From positions 2,460,501 to 2,524,500 of the forward strand of contig NZ_CP049616.1 in NCBI RefSeq assembly GCF_011068285.1: 64,000 nt of DNA, written 5' to 3'. The notes beneath the pieces were generated by a model, which was not told the DNA's origin, did no database searches, and was given only the letters and a program-made list of their open reading frames with translations. A program made the translations under genes and the position numbers. Below, one piece after another: positions 18,733-27,524 of the stretch. This stretch comes from Flagellimonas oceani (GTDB lineage Bacteria; Bacteroidota; Bacteroidia; Flavobacteriales; Flavobacteriaceae). Within the stretch, counting starts at the first letter, position 1, and each line of letters begins with the position of its first letter.

Positions 18733-19377
18733 ATGAAACATCTTTTTATGGCGTTGCTCATGGTGCCTTTAATGGCCATTGGGCAAACCGATAATCCTTT
18801 CCAAAATGAAGTAAAGGCAATCCAGCAAAAGAATGATTCCCTTTGGGATTCGTCCAAACCGACAATTGTTTTTACGGGAAGTTCGAGTATTCGTTTTTGG
18901 GAAGATGTCCAAGAGCGTTTTCCAGAATATCAAGTGCTGAATACAGGGTTTGGAGGTTCTCAATTTTCCGACCTTGAGCTTTTTTTGGATGAGCTTATCT
19001 TGAACTACAACCCCGTAAAGGTTTTTATCTACGAAGGCGACAACGATATTTTCGCCAAGAAGAGACCACGACAAATTATGAAGAGGGCGGAATACATTCT
19101 CAGCGTTCTTCAACAGCGAAACCCTAACATGGAGATTGTGTTGATTTCTGCCAAACCAAGTATTGCCCGTTGGAAATACAGGGGAAGGTACCGCAGATTG
19201 AACCGCAAATTGGACAAACTGGCCTCGGAAAACGAGAAGATAGATTTTGTGGATGTTTGGTATCCAATGCTGGATGACAGAAAAGTAAAGCAAGACATTT
19301 TTATTGAAGATGGCCTGCACATGAACGATAAAGGTTATGACATCTGGTACGATGTGATCAAAGACTACATAGACTAA
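18733..19377 (+). CDS. Exported SGNH/GDSL-family hydrolase
   Basis: A 214-residue exported esterase-like protein. The signal peptide is MKHLFMALLMVPLMAIGQ. Block I is FTGSSSIRFWED with the nucleophile Ser, block II has NTGFGGSQ, block III EGDNDI, and block V DGLHMNDKGY supplies the Asp-His pair, so the catalytic set is complete. Family members deacetylate sugars or cleave lipid esters. The next gene, a GH20 hexosaminidase lipoprotein, begins 12 bases after it, so the pair probably acts together on acetylated amino-sugar glycans; that link is inference. Confidence 0.9.
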   Translation: MKHLFMALLMVPLMAIGQTDNPFQNEVKAIQQKNDSLWDSSKPTIVFTGSSSIRFWEDVQERFPEYQVLNTGFGGSQFSDLELFLDELILNYNPVKVFIYEGDNDIFAKKRPRQIMKRAEYILSVLQQRNPNMEIVLISAKPSIARWKYRGRYRRLNRKLDKLASENEKIDFVDVWYPMLDDRKVKQDIFIEDGLHMNDKGYDIWYDVIKDYID

Positions 19378-19389
19378 AACTAAACAAAC

Positions 19390-20967
19390 GTGATTTACAA
19401 ATCAATTTTGCTGTTCGTTACAGTTATCTGCATGGCAGCTTGCCAAACCAAAAAAGAGGAAATCAATTTTCCGAAAACCGACCTAGCCAACGCTCCGTTG
19501 ATTCCCAAACCCATTAAAACCATTCCCACGGGGAGTGTTTTTGGACTGGATGCCGGAACTGTTATCTACACTTCGACCACAGACCCTCAATTTGAGAACG
19601 TGGGGAAATTTTTATCGGAAAGCATCAAAGAGAAAATTGGCCTTGATATTGCCGTAAATGCATCATCCGAAGATAAATTGGAGCGGTTGATCTACATTAA
19701 CCAATCGGACAGTGTGGATTTGGAAACGCCGGAATCCTATCAACTATATATTAAAAAGGATTCCATTTTATTGAACGCCAAAACTGCCGCAGGTGCATTC
19801 CGAGGCGTACAGACGCTTCGTCAACTTATTCCAGAGATCAGCAACGATACGTTGACGGACCGTCCCATGTGGGTGATTCCTTCTGGCAAGATTATAGATG
19901 CTCCCAAATTCGAATTCCGCAGTTCCATGTTGGACGTGGCCCGTCACTTTTTCACCGTAGATGAAGTCAAAAAATATATCGATGCCTTGGCATACTACAA
20001 ATTCAATACGCTGCACCTGCATTTATCCGACGATCAGGGATGGCGAATCGAGATCAAATCATGGCCAAAACTTACCGAAGTGGGTAGTACAAGCGAAGTT
20101 GGTGGAGGCGAAGGCGGATTTTATACCCAAGAACAATACCAAGACATTGTGGCCTATGCGGCGGATAGGCACATTACCATTATCCCTGAAATTGATATGC
20201 CGGGACACACCAATGCCGCTACGCTATCTTATCCCTTTTTACACTATGCCGGAGCGGAGACCCCACGTGTACGTACCGACATGAAGGTGGGCTACAGTTC
20301 TTTTGATGCCAAAAAAGACACGGTTTACAGCTTTTTGGATGACGTAATCGGCGAAATCGCCGCTATCACACCTGGGCCCTATTTTCACATTGGGGGTGAT
20401 GAAAGCCATGTAACCAAGAAGAGCGATTACATTCTTTTTGTGGAAAAAGTGGGCAAGTTGGTTCAAAAGCACAACAAAAGAATGATCGGTTGGGATGAAA
20501 TCGCACAGGCCGATATTGCCTCCAACGCCGTGATACAATTATGGAACAACGCTGAAAATGCTTTGAAAGCGGCGGAAAATGGCTCTAAAATTATTGTTTC
20601 ACCTGCTAAAAAGGCCTATTTGGACATGAAGTACGATTCTATTTCGGAATATGGGTTAAAATGGGCAGGTTACATTCCTGTTGATGTGGGGTACCAATGG
20701 GACCCTGAAACTTATGTTGAGGGACTCTCCAAAGAAAGCATTTTGGGGATTGAAGCCCCGCTTTGGTCCGAAACCATTAGCAACAGTTCCGAATTGGAGT
20801 ATTTGGCCTTCCCGCGATTAATTGGATATGCCGAATTGGGATGGTCGCCAAGCGAGCACCTTGATTGGGAAGACTACAAAGAGCGCTTGGCCGCACAGGT
20901 TCCCTATTTGGAAGCCAAGCAGATCAACTACTACCCAACTAAATTGGTGGATTGGGAAAAAGAATAG
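19390..20967 (+). CDS. GH20 beta-N-acetylhexosaminidase, lipoprotein
   Basis: Releases terminal N-acetylhexosamine (GlcNAc/GalNAc) from glycans by substrate-assisted catalysis. The 525-residue product starts at GTG 19390 with a lipoprotein signal (VICMAACQTKK). Residues about 40-155 form the GH20b domain; the TIM barrel follows with HLHLSDDQGWRIEI, EIDMPGHTNAA and the catalytic pair in HIGGDE (Asp337-Glu338). The aromatic subsite residue is in QLWNN and PLWSE. Lipidation suggests the outer membrane or periplasmic face. It lies in one unit with the SGNH hydrolase and could serve chitin, peptidoglycan or host glycan use. Confidence 0.95.
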   Translation: MIYKSILLFVTVICMAACQTKKEEINFPKTDLANAPLIPKPIKTIPTGSVFGLDAGTVIYTSTTDPQFENVGKFLSESIKEKIGLDIAVNASSEDKLERLIYINQSDSVDLETPESYQLYIKKDSILLNAKTAAGAFRGVQTLRQLIPEISNDTLTDRPMWVIPSGKIIDAPKFEFRSSMLDVARHFFTVDEVKKYIDALAYYKFNTLHLHLSDDQGWRIEIKSWPKLTEVGSTSEVGGGEGGFYTQEQYQDIVAYAADRHITIIPEIDMPGHTNAATLSYPFLHYAGAETPRVRTDMKVGYSSFDAKKDTVYSFLDDVIGEIAAITPGPYFHIGGDESHVTKKSDYILFVEKVGKLVQKHNKRMIGWDEIAQADIASNAVIQLWNNAENALKAAENGSKIIVSPAKKAYLDMKYDSISEYGLKWAGYIPVDVGYQWDPETYVEGLSKESILGIEAPLWSETISNSSELEYLAFPRLIGYAELGWSPSEHLDWEDYKERLAAQVPYLEAKQINYYPTKLVDWEKE

Positions 20968-20970
20968 TGT

Positions 20971-21414
20971 TTATTCTTCCTCTTCGGAGGTGGACACTGT
21001 AGATTCTTCAGCATCCTTTTCGTCCTCAACAAAATCAGTGATGTCGTTGTCGAGAAGGATGTTGTACCACTGTATGATTTTCTTGATGTCACTGGCGTAC
21101 ACTCGGTCCTCATCATAATTGGGCAGTACTTCGAAGAAATACTCTTCCAACTCGATTTTTTCAGCTTTATGGCTGATGGAGGTTTTCTCGCCCCCTTCTT
21201 TTTCCTTTATTTTTTGAAACACTTCCTTTAAAGGAACTTCCTCTTCCAAAGTGTAAATGGCTATTTCGGACAACACGCTTACATTGCTTCTTAATCCAAC
21301 GGTTACACGTTTGCCATCCAATAGGGATTCGCCAACAAAGCCACCTCGGGTTTGGGTCAATAATTTGTAAAGTCCTGGTTTACCTCCAATAGATAAAATC
21401 TTGTCTAATGCCAT
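20971..21414 (-). CDS. DUF5606 domain protein
   Basis: A 147-residue cytoplasmic protein of a Bacteroidota-specific family. The N-terminus DKILSIGGKPGLYKLLTQ is the hallmark of DUF5606, and a very acidic tail ends in EEE. A central helical part (VFQKIKEKEGGEKTS) links to a C-terminal helical domain. Function is unknown. Downstream it converges on the GH20 gene with a three-base gap. It has its own TATTTTTG element at 21436. In the same direction and upstream lie def and ruvX, so the three are nearly an operon. Confidence 0.88.
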   Translation of the reverse strand: MALDKILSIGGKPGLYKLLTQTRGGFVGESLLDGKRVTVGLRSNVSVLSEIAIYTLEEEVPLKEVFQKIKEKEGGEKTSISHKAEKIELEEYFFEVLPNYDEDRVYASDIKKIIQWYNILLDNDITDFVEDEKDAEESTVSTSEEEE

Positions 21415-21435
21415 TCAAATAGTGATTTATGGGCG

Positions 21436-21443
21436 CAAAAATA
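21436..21443 (-). promoter_or_regulatory. -7 element of the DUF5606 gene
   Basis: TATTTTTG on the minus strand, 21 bases before the ATG at 21414, between def and the DUF5606 gene. Confidence 0.45.
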
Positions 21444-21469
21444 TGTTTTTATCGCAAACTGCGATTTTT

Positions 21470-22060
21470 TTAACGTCCTTTTTTGATATTGGGAAACCTC
21501 ATTCGGTAGTCCACTGTTATTTTTCCTTTTGAAATCTTTTCCAATCGGCTTTTCAACAATCGTTTCTTGAGGGTTGAAAGCTTATCGGTGAACAAAACAC
21601 CTTCAATATGATCATATTCGTGTTGGATCACACGGGCCAAGAGGCCGTCAAAGGTTTCAGTATGCTCCTTGAAATCCTCATCCAAATAGTTGATGGTGAT
21701 TTCGGGCTTGCGCTTTACATCTTCACGAATATCGGGAATGCTCAAACAACCTTCGTTAAAATCCCACTCCTTGCCGTTTTCCTCTTCAATCGTGGCATTG
21801 ATGAACACTTTTTTGAATCCATCGAGCTGTTTCTGCTCGGCTTCGGTCAACTCGTCATCGTCAGCAAAAGGAGTAGTGTCCACCATAAATATTCGTATGG
21901 GAAGTCCCACCTGCGGTGCGGCCAGTCCAACACCGTGGGCATTGTACATGGTCTCCCACATATTGGTAATCAACTCGTCAAGTTTTGGATATTCGGATGT
22001 GATATCCTTTGCCTTTTTTCGCAAAACGGGGTCTCCGTAGGCTACTATCGGTAAAATCAT
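21470..22060 (-). CDS. def: Peptide deformylase
   Basis: Metalloenzyme that removes the formyl group from the N-terminal Met of new proteins. The 196 residues contain the three motifs: GVGLAAPQVG (I), EGCLSIP (II, metal Cys) and QHEYDH (III, metal His pair and catalytic Glu). It lacks the C-terminal extension of some type I enzymes but carries a Bacteroidota-typical insert (ADDDELTEAEQKQLDGFKK) between motifs I and II. It follows ruvX by three bases and should share its message. Confidence 0.97.
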   Translation of the reverse strand: MILPIVAYGDPVLRKKAKDITSEYPKLDELITNMWETMYNAHGVGLAAPQVGLPIRIFMVDTTPFADDDELTEAEQKQLDGFKKVFINATIEEENGKEWDFNEGCLSIPDIREDVKRKPEITINYLDEDFKEHTETFDGLLARVIQHEYDHIEGVLFTDKLSTLKKRLLKSRLEKISKGKITVDYRMRFPNIKKGR

Positions 22061-22063
22061 AAA

Positions 22064-22474
22064 TCAAAATCTGTTTAAGTAGGCCTGCAATATGAGCGTG
22101 GCACTTATTTCGTCGACTAGGGCCTTGTCCCTTCTTTTTTTCTTTTTCATCCCGCTGTCCAACATGGATTGAAATGCCATTTTGGAGGTGAACCGCTCAT
22201 CTTGGCGCTCTACGGGCATGGAAGGAAACTTGGCCTTCAGCTTTTTCAAAAAATCTTGGATAAGTTCCTCTGACTCGGAAGCGGTGTTATCCATTTGCTT
22301 GGGCAGCCCCACAACAAAACGTTCCACGGATTCCTTTTGGATGTATTCTTCCAAAAAGGACAACAAGTCTTTGGTCTCGATGGTGGTCAACCCAGAAGCG
22401 ATCAACTGAAGTTCATCGGTAATCGCTATTCCGGTCCGCACCTTTCCAAAATCCAAAGCCAAAATTCTAGCCAA
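22064..22474 (-). CDS. ruvX: Putative pre-16S rRNA nuclease / Holliday junction resolvase RuvX (YqgF)
   Basis: RNase H-fold nuclease needed for 16S rRNA 5' end maturation, also annotated as a Holliday junction resolvase. The 136 residues show the first catalytic strand LALDFGKVRTGIAI, the Glu-bearing strand RFVVGLPKQMDN, DERFTSKMA and the final Asp helix RDKALVDEISATLIL. It is the first gene of ruvX-def, with a promoter element at 22488-22495. The full set of acidic residues is present, so it should be active. Confidence 0.95.
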   Translation of the reverse strand: MARILALDFGKVRTGIAITDELQLIASGLTTIETKDLLSFLEEYIQKESVERFVVGLPKQMDNTASESEELIQDFLKKLKAKFPSMPVERQDERFTSKMAFQSMLDSGMKKKKRRDKALVDEISATLILQAYLNRF

Positions 22475-22487
22475 AATAATTTTTTGG

Positions 22488-22495
22488 CAAAAATA
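22488..22495 (-). promoter_or_regulatory. -7 element of ruvX-def
   Basis: TATTTTTG on the minus strand, 13 bases before the ATG at 22474; implies a very short leader of about seven bases. Confidence 0.45.
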
Positions 22496-22549
22496 ACCTT
22501 AAAAATGTTATGCGCTTAAAAATGCCGGCCATAATTCTGCCATGGGGCT

Positions 22550-22557
22550 TATCTTTG
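22550..22557 (+). promoter_or_regulatory. -7 element of dapD
   Basis: TATCTTTG, an exact TAnnTTTG match, 16 bases before the ATG at 22574. No -33 TTG at the expected distance. Confidence 0.5.
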
Positions 22558-22573
22558 TAAAAACTTTAAGAAA

Positions 22574-23389
22574 ATGACAGAATTAAGAACGCTTATTGAA
22601 AAAGCGTGGGACAATAGAGCGTTGCTGGAAGACGAAAAAACTCAAGACGCCATACGCGAAGTCGTAAAGCTTATTGATTCAGGAGACCTGCGATGTGCGG
22701 AACCGACGGAAGATGGCTGGCAGATAAATGAGTGGGTAAAAAAGGGGGTCGTGCTTTACTTCCCCATCCAAAAAATGGAGGTGCTGGAAGCCGGCATTTT
22801 TGAATATCACGATAAAATTCCATTGAAAAAAGGCTACAAGGAGAAAGGTGTTCGCGTGGTTCCCCATGCGGTTGCCAGACACGGGGCCTATATTTCCAAA
22901 GGCACGATTTTGATGCCGAGTTATGTGAACATCGGTGCCTATGTAGATGAAGGAACGATGGTGGACACTTGGGCCACGGTGGGCAGTTGTGCACAAATCG
23001 GCAAAAATGTCCATTTGAGCGGTGGCGTAGGAATTGGCGGCGTATTGGAGCCGTTGCAAGCAGCTCCCGTGATTATCGAGGACAATGCCTTTATCGGCTC
23101 CAGATGTATTGTGGTGGAAGGTGTGCGAGTAGAAAAAGAAGCCGTTTTGGGCGCAAATGTAGTTTTGACCGCCTCTACCAAAATTATTGATGTTACAGGT
23201 GATGAACCCGTTGAGTTGAAAGGTCGCGTGCCAGCTCGGTCAGTGGTGATCCCTGGAAGTTATACCAAAAAGTTCCCTGCGGGCGAGTATCAAGTGCCCT
23301 GTGCCTTGATCATTGGTAAAAGGAAGGAAAGTACAGATAAAAAGACATCTTTGAACAATGCGCTACGTGAGCACAATGTTGCGGTGTAG
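22574..23389 (+). CDS. dapD: Tetrahydrodipicolinate N-succinyltransferase
   Basis: Succinylates tetrahydrodipicolinate in the diaminopimelate branch to lysine and peptidoglycan. The 271-residue enzyme has an N-terminal helical domain and a left-handed beta helix made of hexapeptide repeats, visible as VNIGAYVDEGTMVDTWATVG and GVGIGGVLEPLQAAPVIIED, with the catalytic Asp/Glu region conserved. LysA, the last enzyme of the same pathway, is encoded at 41886. Convergent with the next gene, three bases apart. Confidence 0.97.
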   Translation: MTELRTLIEKAWDNRALLEDEKTQDAIREVVKLIDSGDLRCAEPTEDGWQINEWVKKGVVLYFPIQKMEVLEAGIFEYHDKIPLKKGYKEKGVRVVPHAVARHGAYISKGTILMPSYVNIGAYVDEGTMVDTWATVGSCAQIGKNVHLSGGVGIGGVLEPLQAAPVIIEDNAFIGSRCIVVEGVRVEKEAVLGANVVLTASTKIIDVTGDEPVELKGRVPARSVVIPGSYTKKFPAGEYQVPCALIIGKRKESTDKKTSLNNALREHNVAV

Positions 23390-23392
23390 CGA

Positions 23393-24436
23393 TTATTTCA
23401 ACTGTTCCAAAGCATTTTCAACGGCCGCTTTTAAAAAGTGGCCGTTTGTGATTTTATGCCTAATCGCATCCACATTGGAGACCATTTTGGAATAAGTCTC
23501 GGCATCGATATTATTCAGTTTTTCGGACAGTTCATCCAAAGATGAAATAGCAAACCCAATCTGCTCTTCTTCTATTAATTTGGCAACTGCAGCCTTGTCC
23601 CAAACGATTACGGGCAATCCCGCCAACAAGTACAGGGAGGTTTTATGTGGATTGTTGTACTGGATGTATTTGCCAAAATCGCCATCACATTCCTTGATGG
23701 CGTTCCCGTTCCACACCAAGCCAAAATTTCCTTTCATCTTATCCAATACCTCGTCCGGAGCAAAAACACCTTGATAGTCCAAAACGGAGTTAGCTCCCAC
23801 TTTTTCCTTTTGATACCCGTTTCCGTAGAGTTTTAGGGTAAAATCCTTTTGCTTCAACTCATCCGCCTTGTAAAGAAAGGCACTTTTTTCCATTCCCAAA
23901 CCACCAGCAAAAACCACATTTTTTTCAACGCTATCCTGCATTTTGGGCAAACTCTGACCGGAAGCCAATAAATAATCGAACAGATACAGCGGTACCATTT
24001 TCCCTTTATACCCATTTTCGGCAAACCATTTCATCATCACCTCGTTGTGAAGTATAAGAACATCTGCCTTGTTAAAACGTTTCATCTCCTTTTTTACATC
24101 CTTGTTTTTGCCCATCAAGGTTTTTACGTCATGTACAATTAATATGATTTTACACCGCTTGAGCTTGGCCAGTGCCACTTTGTAGGTATAAAACTTGCTG
24201 AGGGGATATTGCATACAAAGGGTCGACGAAAACGGCAGTAAAATCAAACCTTTGGTTATGCCCAAAAAGCTGATGATAGCTCCAATGGCCGAACTAGGAT
24301 GGTTGCTTTGCTTGAAACCCAAGTTTTTGAATCCTATTTGAGACAACACGCTCTCGCAATCCATTTTGGGCTTGGAAGCTGCATTTTTGGAAAACTTATA
24401 GTTTCGGGAAATATAGAACAGGTCGGTATGTTGCAT
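23393..24436 (-). CDS. WbbI-like glycosyltransferase, probable beta-1,6-galactofuranosyltransferase
   Basis: A 347-residue GT-B type transferase without membrane helices. It resembles the galactofuranosyltransferase WbbI/GT-like group: an N-terminal part with LILPFSSTLCMQYPL and KIILIVHDVKTL, the linker HNEVMMKWFAENGYKG, and a donor domain with VFAGGLGMEKSAFL, FGLVWNG and the acceptor/donor loop YIQYNNPHKTSLYLLAGLPVIVW. It is divergent to glf, which makes UDP-galactofuranose, in agreement with that role. The TATTTTTG element at 24454 drives it. Acceptor unknown. Confidence 0.8.
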   Translation of the reverse strand: MQHTDLFYISRNYKFSKNAASKPKMDCESVLSQIGFKNLGFKQSNHPSSAIGAIISFLGITKGLILLPFSSTLCMQYPLSKFYTYKVALAKLKRCKIILIVHDVKTLMGKNKDVKKEMKRFNKADVLILHNEVMMKWFAENGYKGKMVPLYLFDYLLASGQSLPKMQDSVEKNVVFAGGLGMEKSAFLYKADELKQKDFTLKLYGNGYQKEKVGANSVLDYQGVFAPDEVLDKMKGNFGLVWNGNAIKECDGDFGKYIQYNNPHKTSLYLLAGLPVIVWDKAAVAKLIEEEQIGFAISSLDELSEKLNNIDAETYSKMVSNVDAIRHKITNGHFLKAAVENALEQLK

Positions 24437-24453
24437 GGTATGTGTTTATGTTC

Positions 24454-24461
24454 CAAAAATA
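24454..24461 (-). promoter_or_regulatory. -7 element of the WbbI-like gene
   Basis: TATTTTTG on the minus strand, 17 bases before the ATG at 24436, in the 93-base divergent gap to glf. Confidence 0.45.
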
Positions 24462-24529
24462 TTCTTTTTAAGCAGCTAATCCATAAATTGCACCCAACCA
24501 TTTGCTAAAACTTCTAAAACACTGACCTT

Positions 24530-25648
24530 ATGAAAAGTAGTCCCAAGTATGATTTTTTAATTGTCGGCGCAGGGCTATATGGTGCCGTTTTCGCCCACGA
24601 GGCGACCAAACATGGCAAAAATTGTCTGGTAATCGACAAGCGAAACCATCTTGGCGGAAATACCTATTGCGAAGACATCGAAGGGATAAATGTACATAAG
24701 TATGGCGCACATATTTTTCACACCAACGATAAGACCATCTGGGATTACGTAAATAGCTTCGTTCCCTTCAACCGATACACCAACTCACCCTTGGCCAATT
24801 TTGAGGGCAAACTTTACAACCTGCCGTTCAATATGAACACTTTTTACCAACTGTGGGGCACCAAGACACCGGATGAGGCCATGGCAGTTCTTGATGAGCA
24901 GACAAGCAAATACCGTAACATAACACCTACCAACCTTGAAGAACAGGCACTGTCACTGGTCGGGGACGATATTTACAAAAAATTGATCAAGGGATATACC
25001 GAAAAACAATGGGGGCGCAAAGCCACCGAGCTTCCGGCATTTATCATCAAAAGATTGCCATTAAGGTTCACTTACGATAACAACTATTTTAACGACACCT
25101 ACCAAGGCATACCTATTGGTGGCTACAACAAACTTACCGAAGGATTGTTAAAAGGTATAGAGTGTAGAACAAATATTGACTTCTTTAAAGAAAAAGCAGC
25201 CTTGACCGGTTTGGCGAAACAAATAGTTTTCACAGGAAAAATCGATGAATACTTCGATTATTGCCATGGTAAACTAGAATATCGAAGCTTGGATTTTAAA
25301 CATGAAATCTTAGCACAATCAAACTATCAAGGCAATGCAGTTGTAAACTATACCGAAGCCAAAATTCCGTTTACCAGGATCATAGAGCACAAACATTTTG
25401 AATTTGGCAGGCAAAAGTCTACCGTCATCACAAAAGAGTACCCATTGGAAGCCTCACCTGAAAAAGAACCCTACTATCCCATTAACGATACCAAGAACAA
25501 TGAAATTTTTAAAGCCTATCAGGAAATGGCAAAAAATGAACCCACGATTTTTGGAGGAAGACTGGCCGAATACAAGTATTATGATATGCATCAGGTTATT
25601 GGTGCGGCACTGAGCGATACAAGAAAACTATTTAACGAAAAATCCTAA
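24530..25648 (+). CDS. glf: UDP-galactopyranose mutase
   Basis: FAD enzyme that converts UDP-galactopyranose to UDP-galactofuranose. The 372-residue length is standard. The nucleotide-binding start is FLIVGAGLYGAVFAHEA; the family landmarks RNHLGGNTYCED, YGAHIFHT, NRYTNSPLANFEG, YTEKQWGR and GRLAEYKYYDMHQVIGAAL are all present, including the Arg and Tyr residues that bind UDP. Its presence shows that the surface glycan made by this locus probably contains galactofuranose. Confidence 0.97.
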   Translation: MKSSPKYDFLIVGAGLYGAVFAHEATKHGKNCLVIDKRNHLGGNTYCEDIEGINVHKYGAHIFHTNDKTIWDYVNSFVPFNRYTNSPLANFEGKLYNLPFNMNTFYQLWGTKTPDEAMAVLDEQTSKYRNITPTNLEEQALSLVGDDIYKKLIKGYTEKQWGRKATELPAFIIKRLPLRFTYDNNYFNDTYQGIPIGGYNKLTEGLLKGIECRTNIDFFKEKAALTGLAKQIVFTGKIDEYFDYCHGKLEYRSLDFKHEILAQSNYQGNAVVNYTEAKIPFTRIIEHKHFEFGRQKSTVITKEYPLEASPEKEPYYPINDTKNNEIFKAYQEMAKNEPTIFGGRLAEYKYYDMHQVIGAALSDTRKLFNEKS

Positions 25649-25803
25649 GTCGATACGCAACTCTTTTCCCACATTTCCGTCTAAAGAATAAATGAAAAGG
25701 CCCGAATTAGAGTTTTAACACAAAACAAGTAGGGAAATTTAAGCGTTGATTGTTTTGTAAGAAAAAGAAACGTTGAAGCAATTTTTACGCTACTTTTTTG
25801 TTA

Positions 25804-25811
25804 TAGATTTG
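25804..25811 (+). promoter_or_regulatory. -7 element of the WaaE-like glycosyltransferase gene
   Basis: TAGATTTG, an exact TAnnTTTG match, 28 bases before the ATG at 25840. The 191-base gap after glf otherwise shows no gene. Confidence 0.45.
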
Positions 25812-25839
25812 TAAATAGTAAACACTACACCAATAAATT

Positions 25840-26643
25840 ATGGCTGACTTGCGCACCCCAAAGCAAAAAATCTCAGCACTTGTGATCACCTACAACGAGA
25901 TGGGCTACATTGAAAAATGTATTGACTCCGTTTCTTTTGCTGACGAAATATTGGTCGTTGATTCCTACAGTACCGACGGCACCTACGAGTATCTTTTGAG
26001 CCACCCAAAAGTGCGGGTGATTCAAAATCCCTTTGAAAACTTTACCGCTCAAAAGTCGTTCACCCTTAAACAAGCCTCCAACGATTGGATCTTGTTCTTG
26101 GATGCCGATGAAGTGGTTACAGAAAGTCTTCAAAGGGAAATCGTTGAAACGATAAACAACCCAAATGCCCATGAGGCCTATTGGTTCTACCGAAAGTTTA
26201 TGTTCCAAAACGAGACTTTGAACTTCAGTGGTTGGCAAACCGACAAAAATTATAGACTATTCCGAAAGAGCAAAGCTCATTTTACGGATCAAAAAATTGT
26301 ACATGAAACCTTGGTCGTGGACGGCACCTCCGGAATCCTTAAAGAGAAATTGACTCATTTTTGCTATAAAGACTACGAAGACTATAAAGGAAAAATGCTC
26401 AAATATGGTCAATTAAAGGCCAAAGAAGATTTTTACAAGGAAAAGCATTTTAATTATGTGCTGATGACGGTAAAGCCCGTTTGGAAATTCTTCAACCATT
26501 ATATCCTTCGTTTGGGAATTTTGGATGGCAAAAAAGGGTGGACCATCTGCTACTTGAACGCCCTTGGTGTTCTGGAAAGGTTCAGAGAGCTAAAAAGACT
26601 GGAAAAAAAGAACGAGCTGGCCTACTATTTAGTGATGCCATAG
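25840..26643 (+). CDS. GT2 glycosyltransferase, WaaE/KdtX-like
   Basis: A 267-residue GT-A transferase of the LPS core group typified by WaaE/KdtX. It opens KISALVITYNEMGYIEKCID, has the nucleotide strand ILVVDSYSTDGT, metal site FLDADEVV, and KNYRLFRKSKAHF and IVHETLVV typical of this subfamily. The C-terminal part (LKYGQLKAKEDFYKEKH) is amphipathic and may sit on the membrane. In the galactofuranose locus it likely adds a hexose to LPS core or O-chain. It converges with and overlaps the following gene by 19 bases. Confidence 0.9.
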   Translation: MADLRTPKQKISALVITYNEMGYIEKCIDSVSFADEILVVDSYSTDGTYEYLLSHPKVRVIQNPFENFTAQKSFTLKQASNDWILFLDADEVVTESLQREIVETINNPNAHEAYWFYRKFMFQNETLNFSGWQTDKNYRLFRKSKAHFTDQKIVHETLVVDGTSGILKEKLTHFCYKDYEDYKGKMLKYGQLKAKEDFYKEKHFNYVLMTVKPVWKFFNHYILRLGILDGKKGWTICYLNALGVLERFRELKRLEKKNELAYYLVMP

Positions 26644-27458
26644 TGTGTCCACACCATTTTGTTTGACCTAGTCTCCTTACGTATAGCTTGATTTTTTGCA
26701 ATGGATTCAGGCGTTTTGTATCCACGTTTGTGGTCCAAATGCACACAGACCGCACTGTACCGCAATTGTTTGGATTTTATTCCAAAATTGAACAAGCGCT
26801 CTCCCAACTCACGGTCCTGTCCGCCATACTGCATGCGTTCATCAAAACCGTTTACGTTTAAAATATCCTTTTTCCAACCGGAAGAATTGTGACCGTTCCA
26901 ACTGGCATTGGTCGGCGTTACCGTGTTCAATAGCTTAGAGATTATTCCACTTGCCGTAAGCTTGTTGTTCTTAAAAGTCTTTGGGATGCCCTTTTCCTTA
27001 AGCCAGTGGATATTAAAACAATTCTGTTCCTCTATATCTTTCAAGGTTATCAACTTGGAGATGTTCATCGGAAGCATATAATACCCGCCCGAAATAAAAT
27101 AACCTTGCTCCTTGTTGATATAGTGTACCTCTACAAAGTCCTCCCGAGGGATACAATCCCCATCTGTCATGATGATGTAATCCGCACTACAGGCCTCAAC
27201 CGCTTTGTTCAGGATTCTCGATTTCTGGAAACCATCGTCCTCTTGCCACACATGGACAATGCTGTAAAAAACTTTATTGGACATTTCTTCCAATAATTCT
27301 TTGGTCTTGGGACCAGAACCATCATCGGCCACAACCACTTCAAAGTCCTTGAAAATCTGGCAATTGAATCCCCACAGCACCTTTTTAAGCCATTCTTCGG
27401 CATTATAAGTGCTCACGATTACTGATATTTTCGGTGACTCTGTTCCGTTTTGGTTCAT
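26625..27458 (-). CDS. GT2 glycosyltransferase
   Basis: A 277-residue GT-A transferase. The start has SVIVSTYNAEEWLKKVLWGF, then EVVVADDGSGPKT, and the metal-binding site IIMTDGDCIPRED. A later WNGHNSSGWKKDILNVNGFDE and GGQDRELGERLF match the galactosyltransferase-like C-terminal domain of chondroitin polymerase relatives. It runs against its neighbours on both sides. The candidate promoter box ends only five bases before the ATG, so the message may be leaderless. Sugar specificity not predictable. Confidence 0.88.
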   Translation of the reverse strand: MNQNGTESPKISVIVSTYNAEEWLKKVLWGFNCQIFKDFEVVVADDGSGPKTKELLEEMSNKVFYSIVHVWQEDDGFQKSRILNKAVEACSADYIIMTDGDCIPREDFVEVHYINKEQGYFISGGYYMLPMNISKLITLKDIEEQNCFNIHWLKEKGIPKTFKNNKLTASGIISKLLNTVTPTNASWNGHNSSGWKKDILNVNGFDERMQYGGQDRELGERLFNFGIKSKQLRYSAVCVHLDHKRGYKTPESIAKNQAIRKETRSNKMVWTHYGITK

Positions 27459-27463
27459 CTGGG

Positions 27464-27471
27464 CAAAAATA
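27464..27471 (-). promoter_or_regulatory. -7 element almost abutting a start codon
   Basis: TATTTTTG on the minus strand followed by CCCAG and the ATG at 27458. A start seven bases after the box would fall on the ATG itself. Confidence 0.4.
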
Positions 27472-27498
27472 GAAATATTAAATGTTATCTCATATGCT

Positions 27499-27506
27499 TA
27501 ATTTTG
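27499..27506 (+). promoter_or_regulatory. -7 element of the next glycosyltransferase gene
   Basis: TAATTTTG, exact TAnnTTTG match, 18 bases before the ATG at 27525; divergent to the box at 27464-27471 with 27 bases between. Confidence 0.45.
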
Positions 27507-27524
27507 TGATTCTAAACTCTTAGA

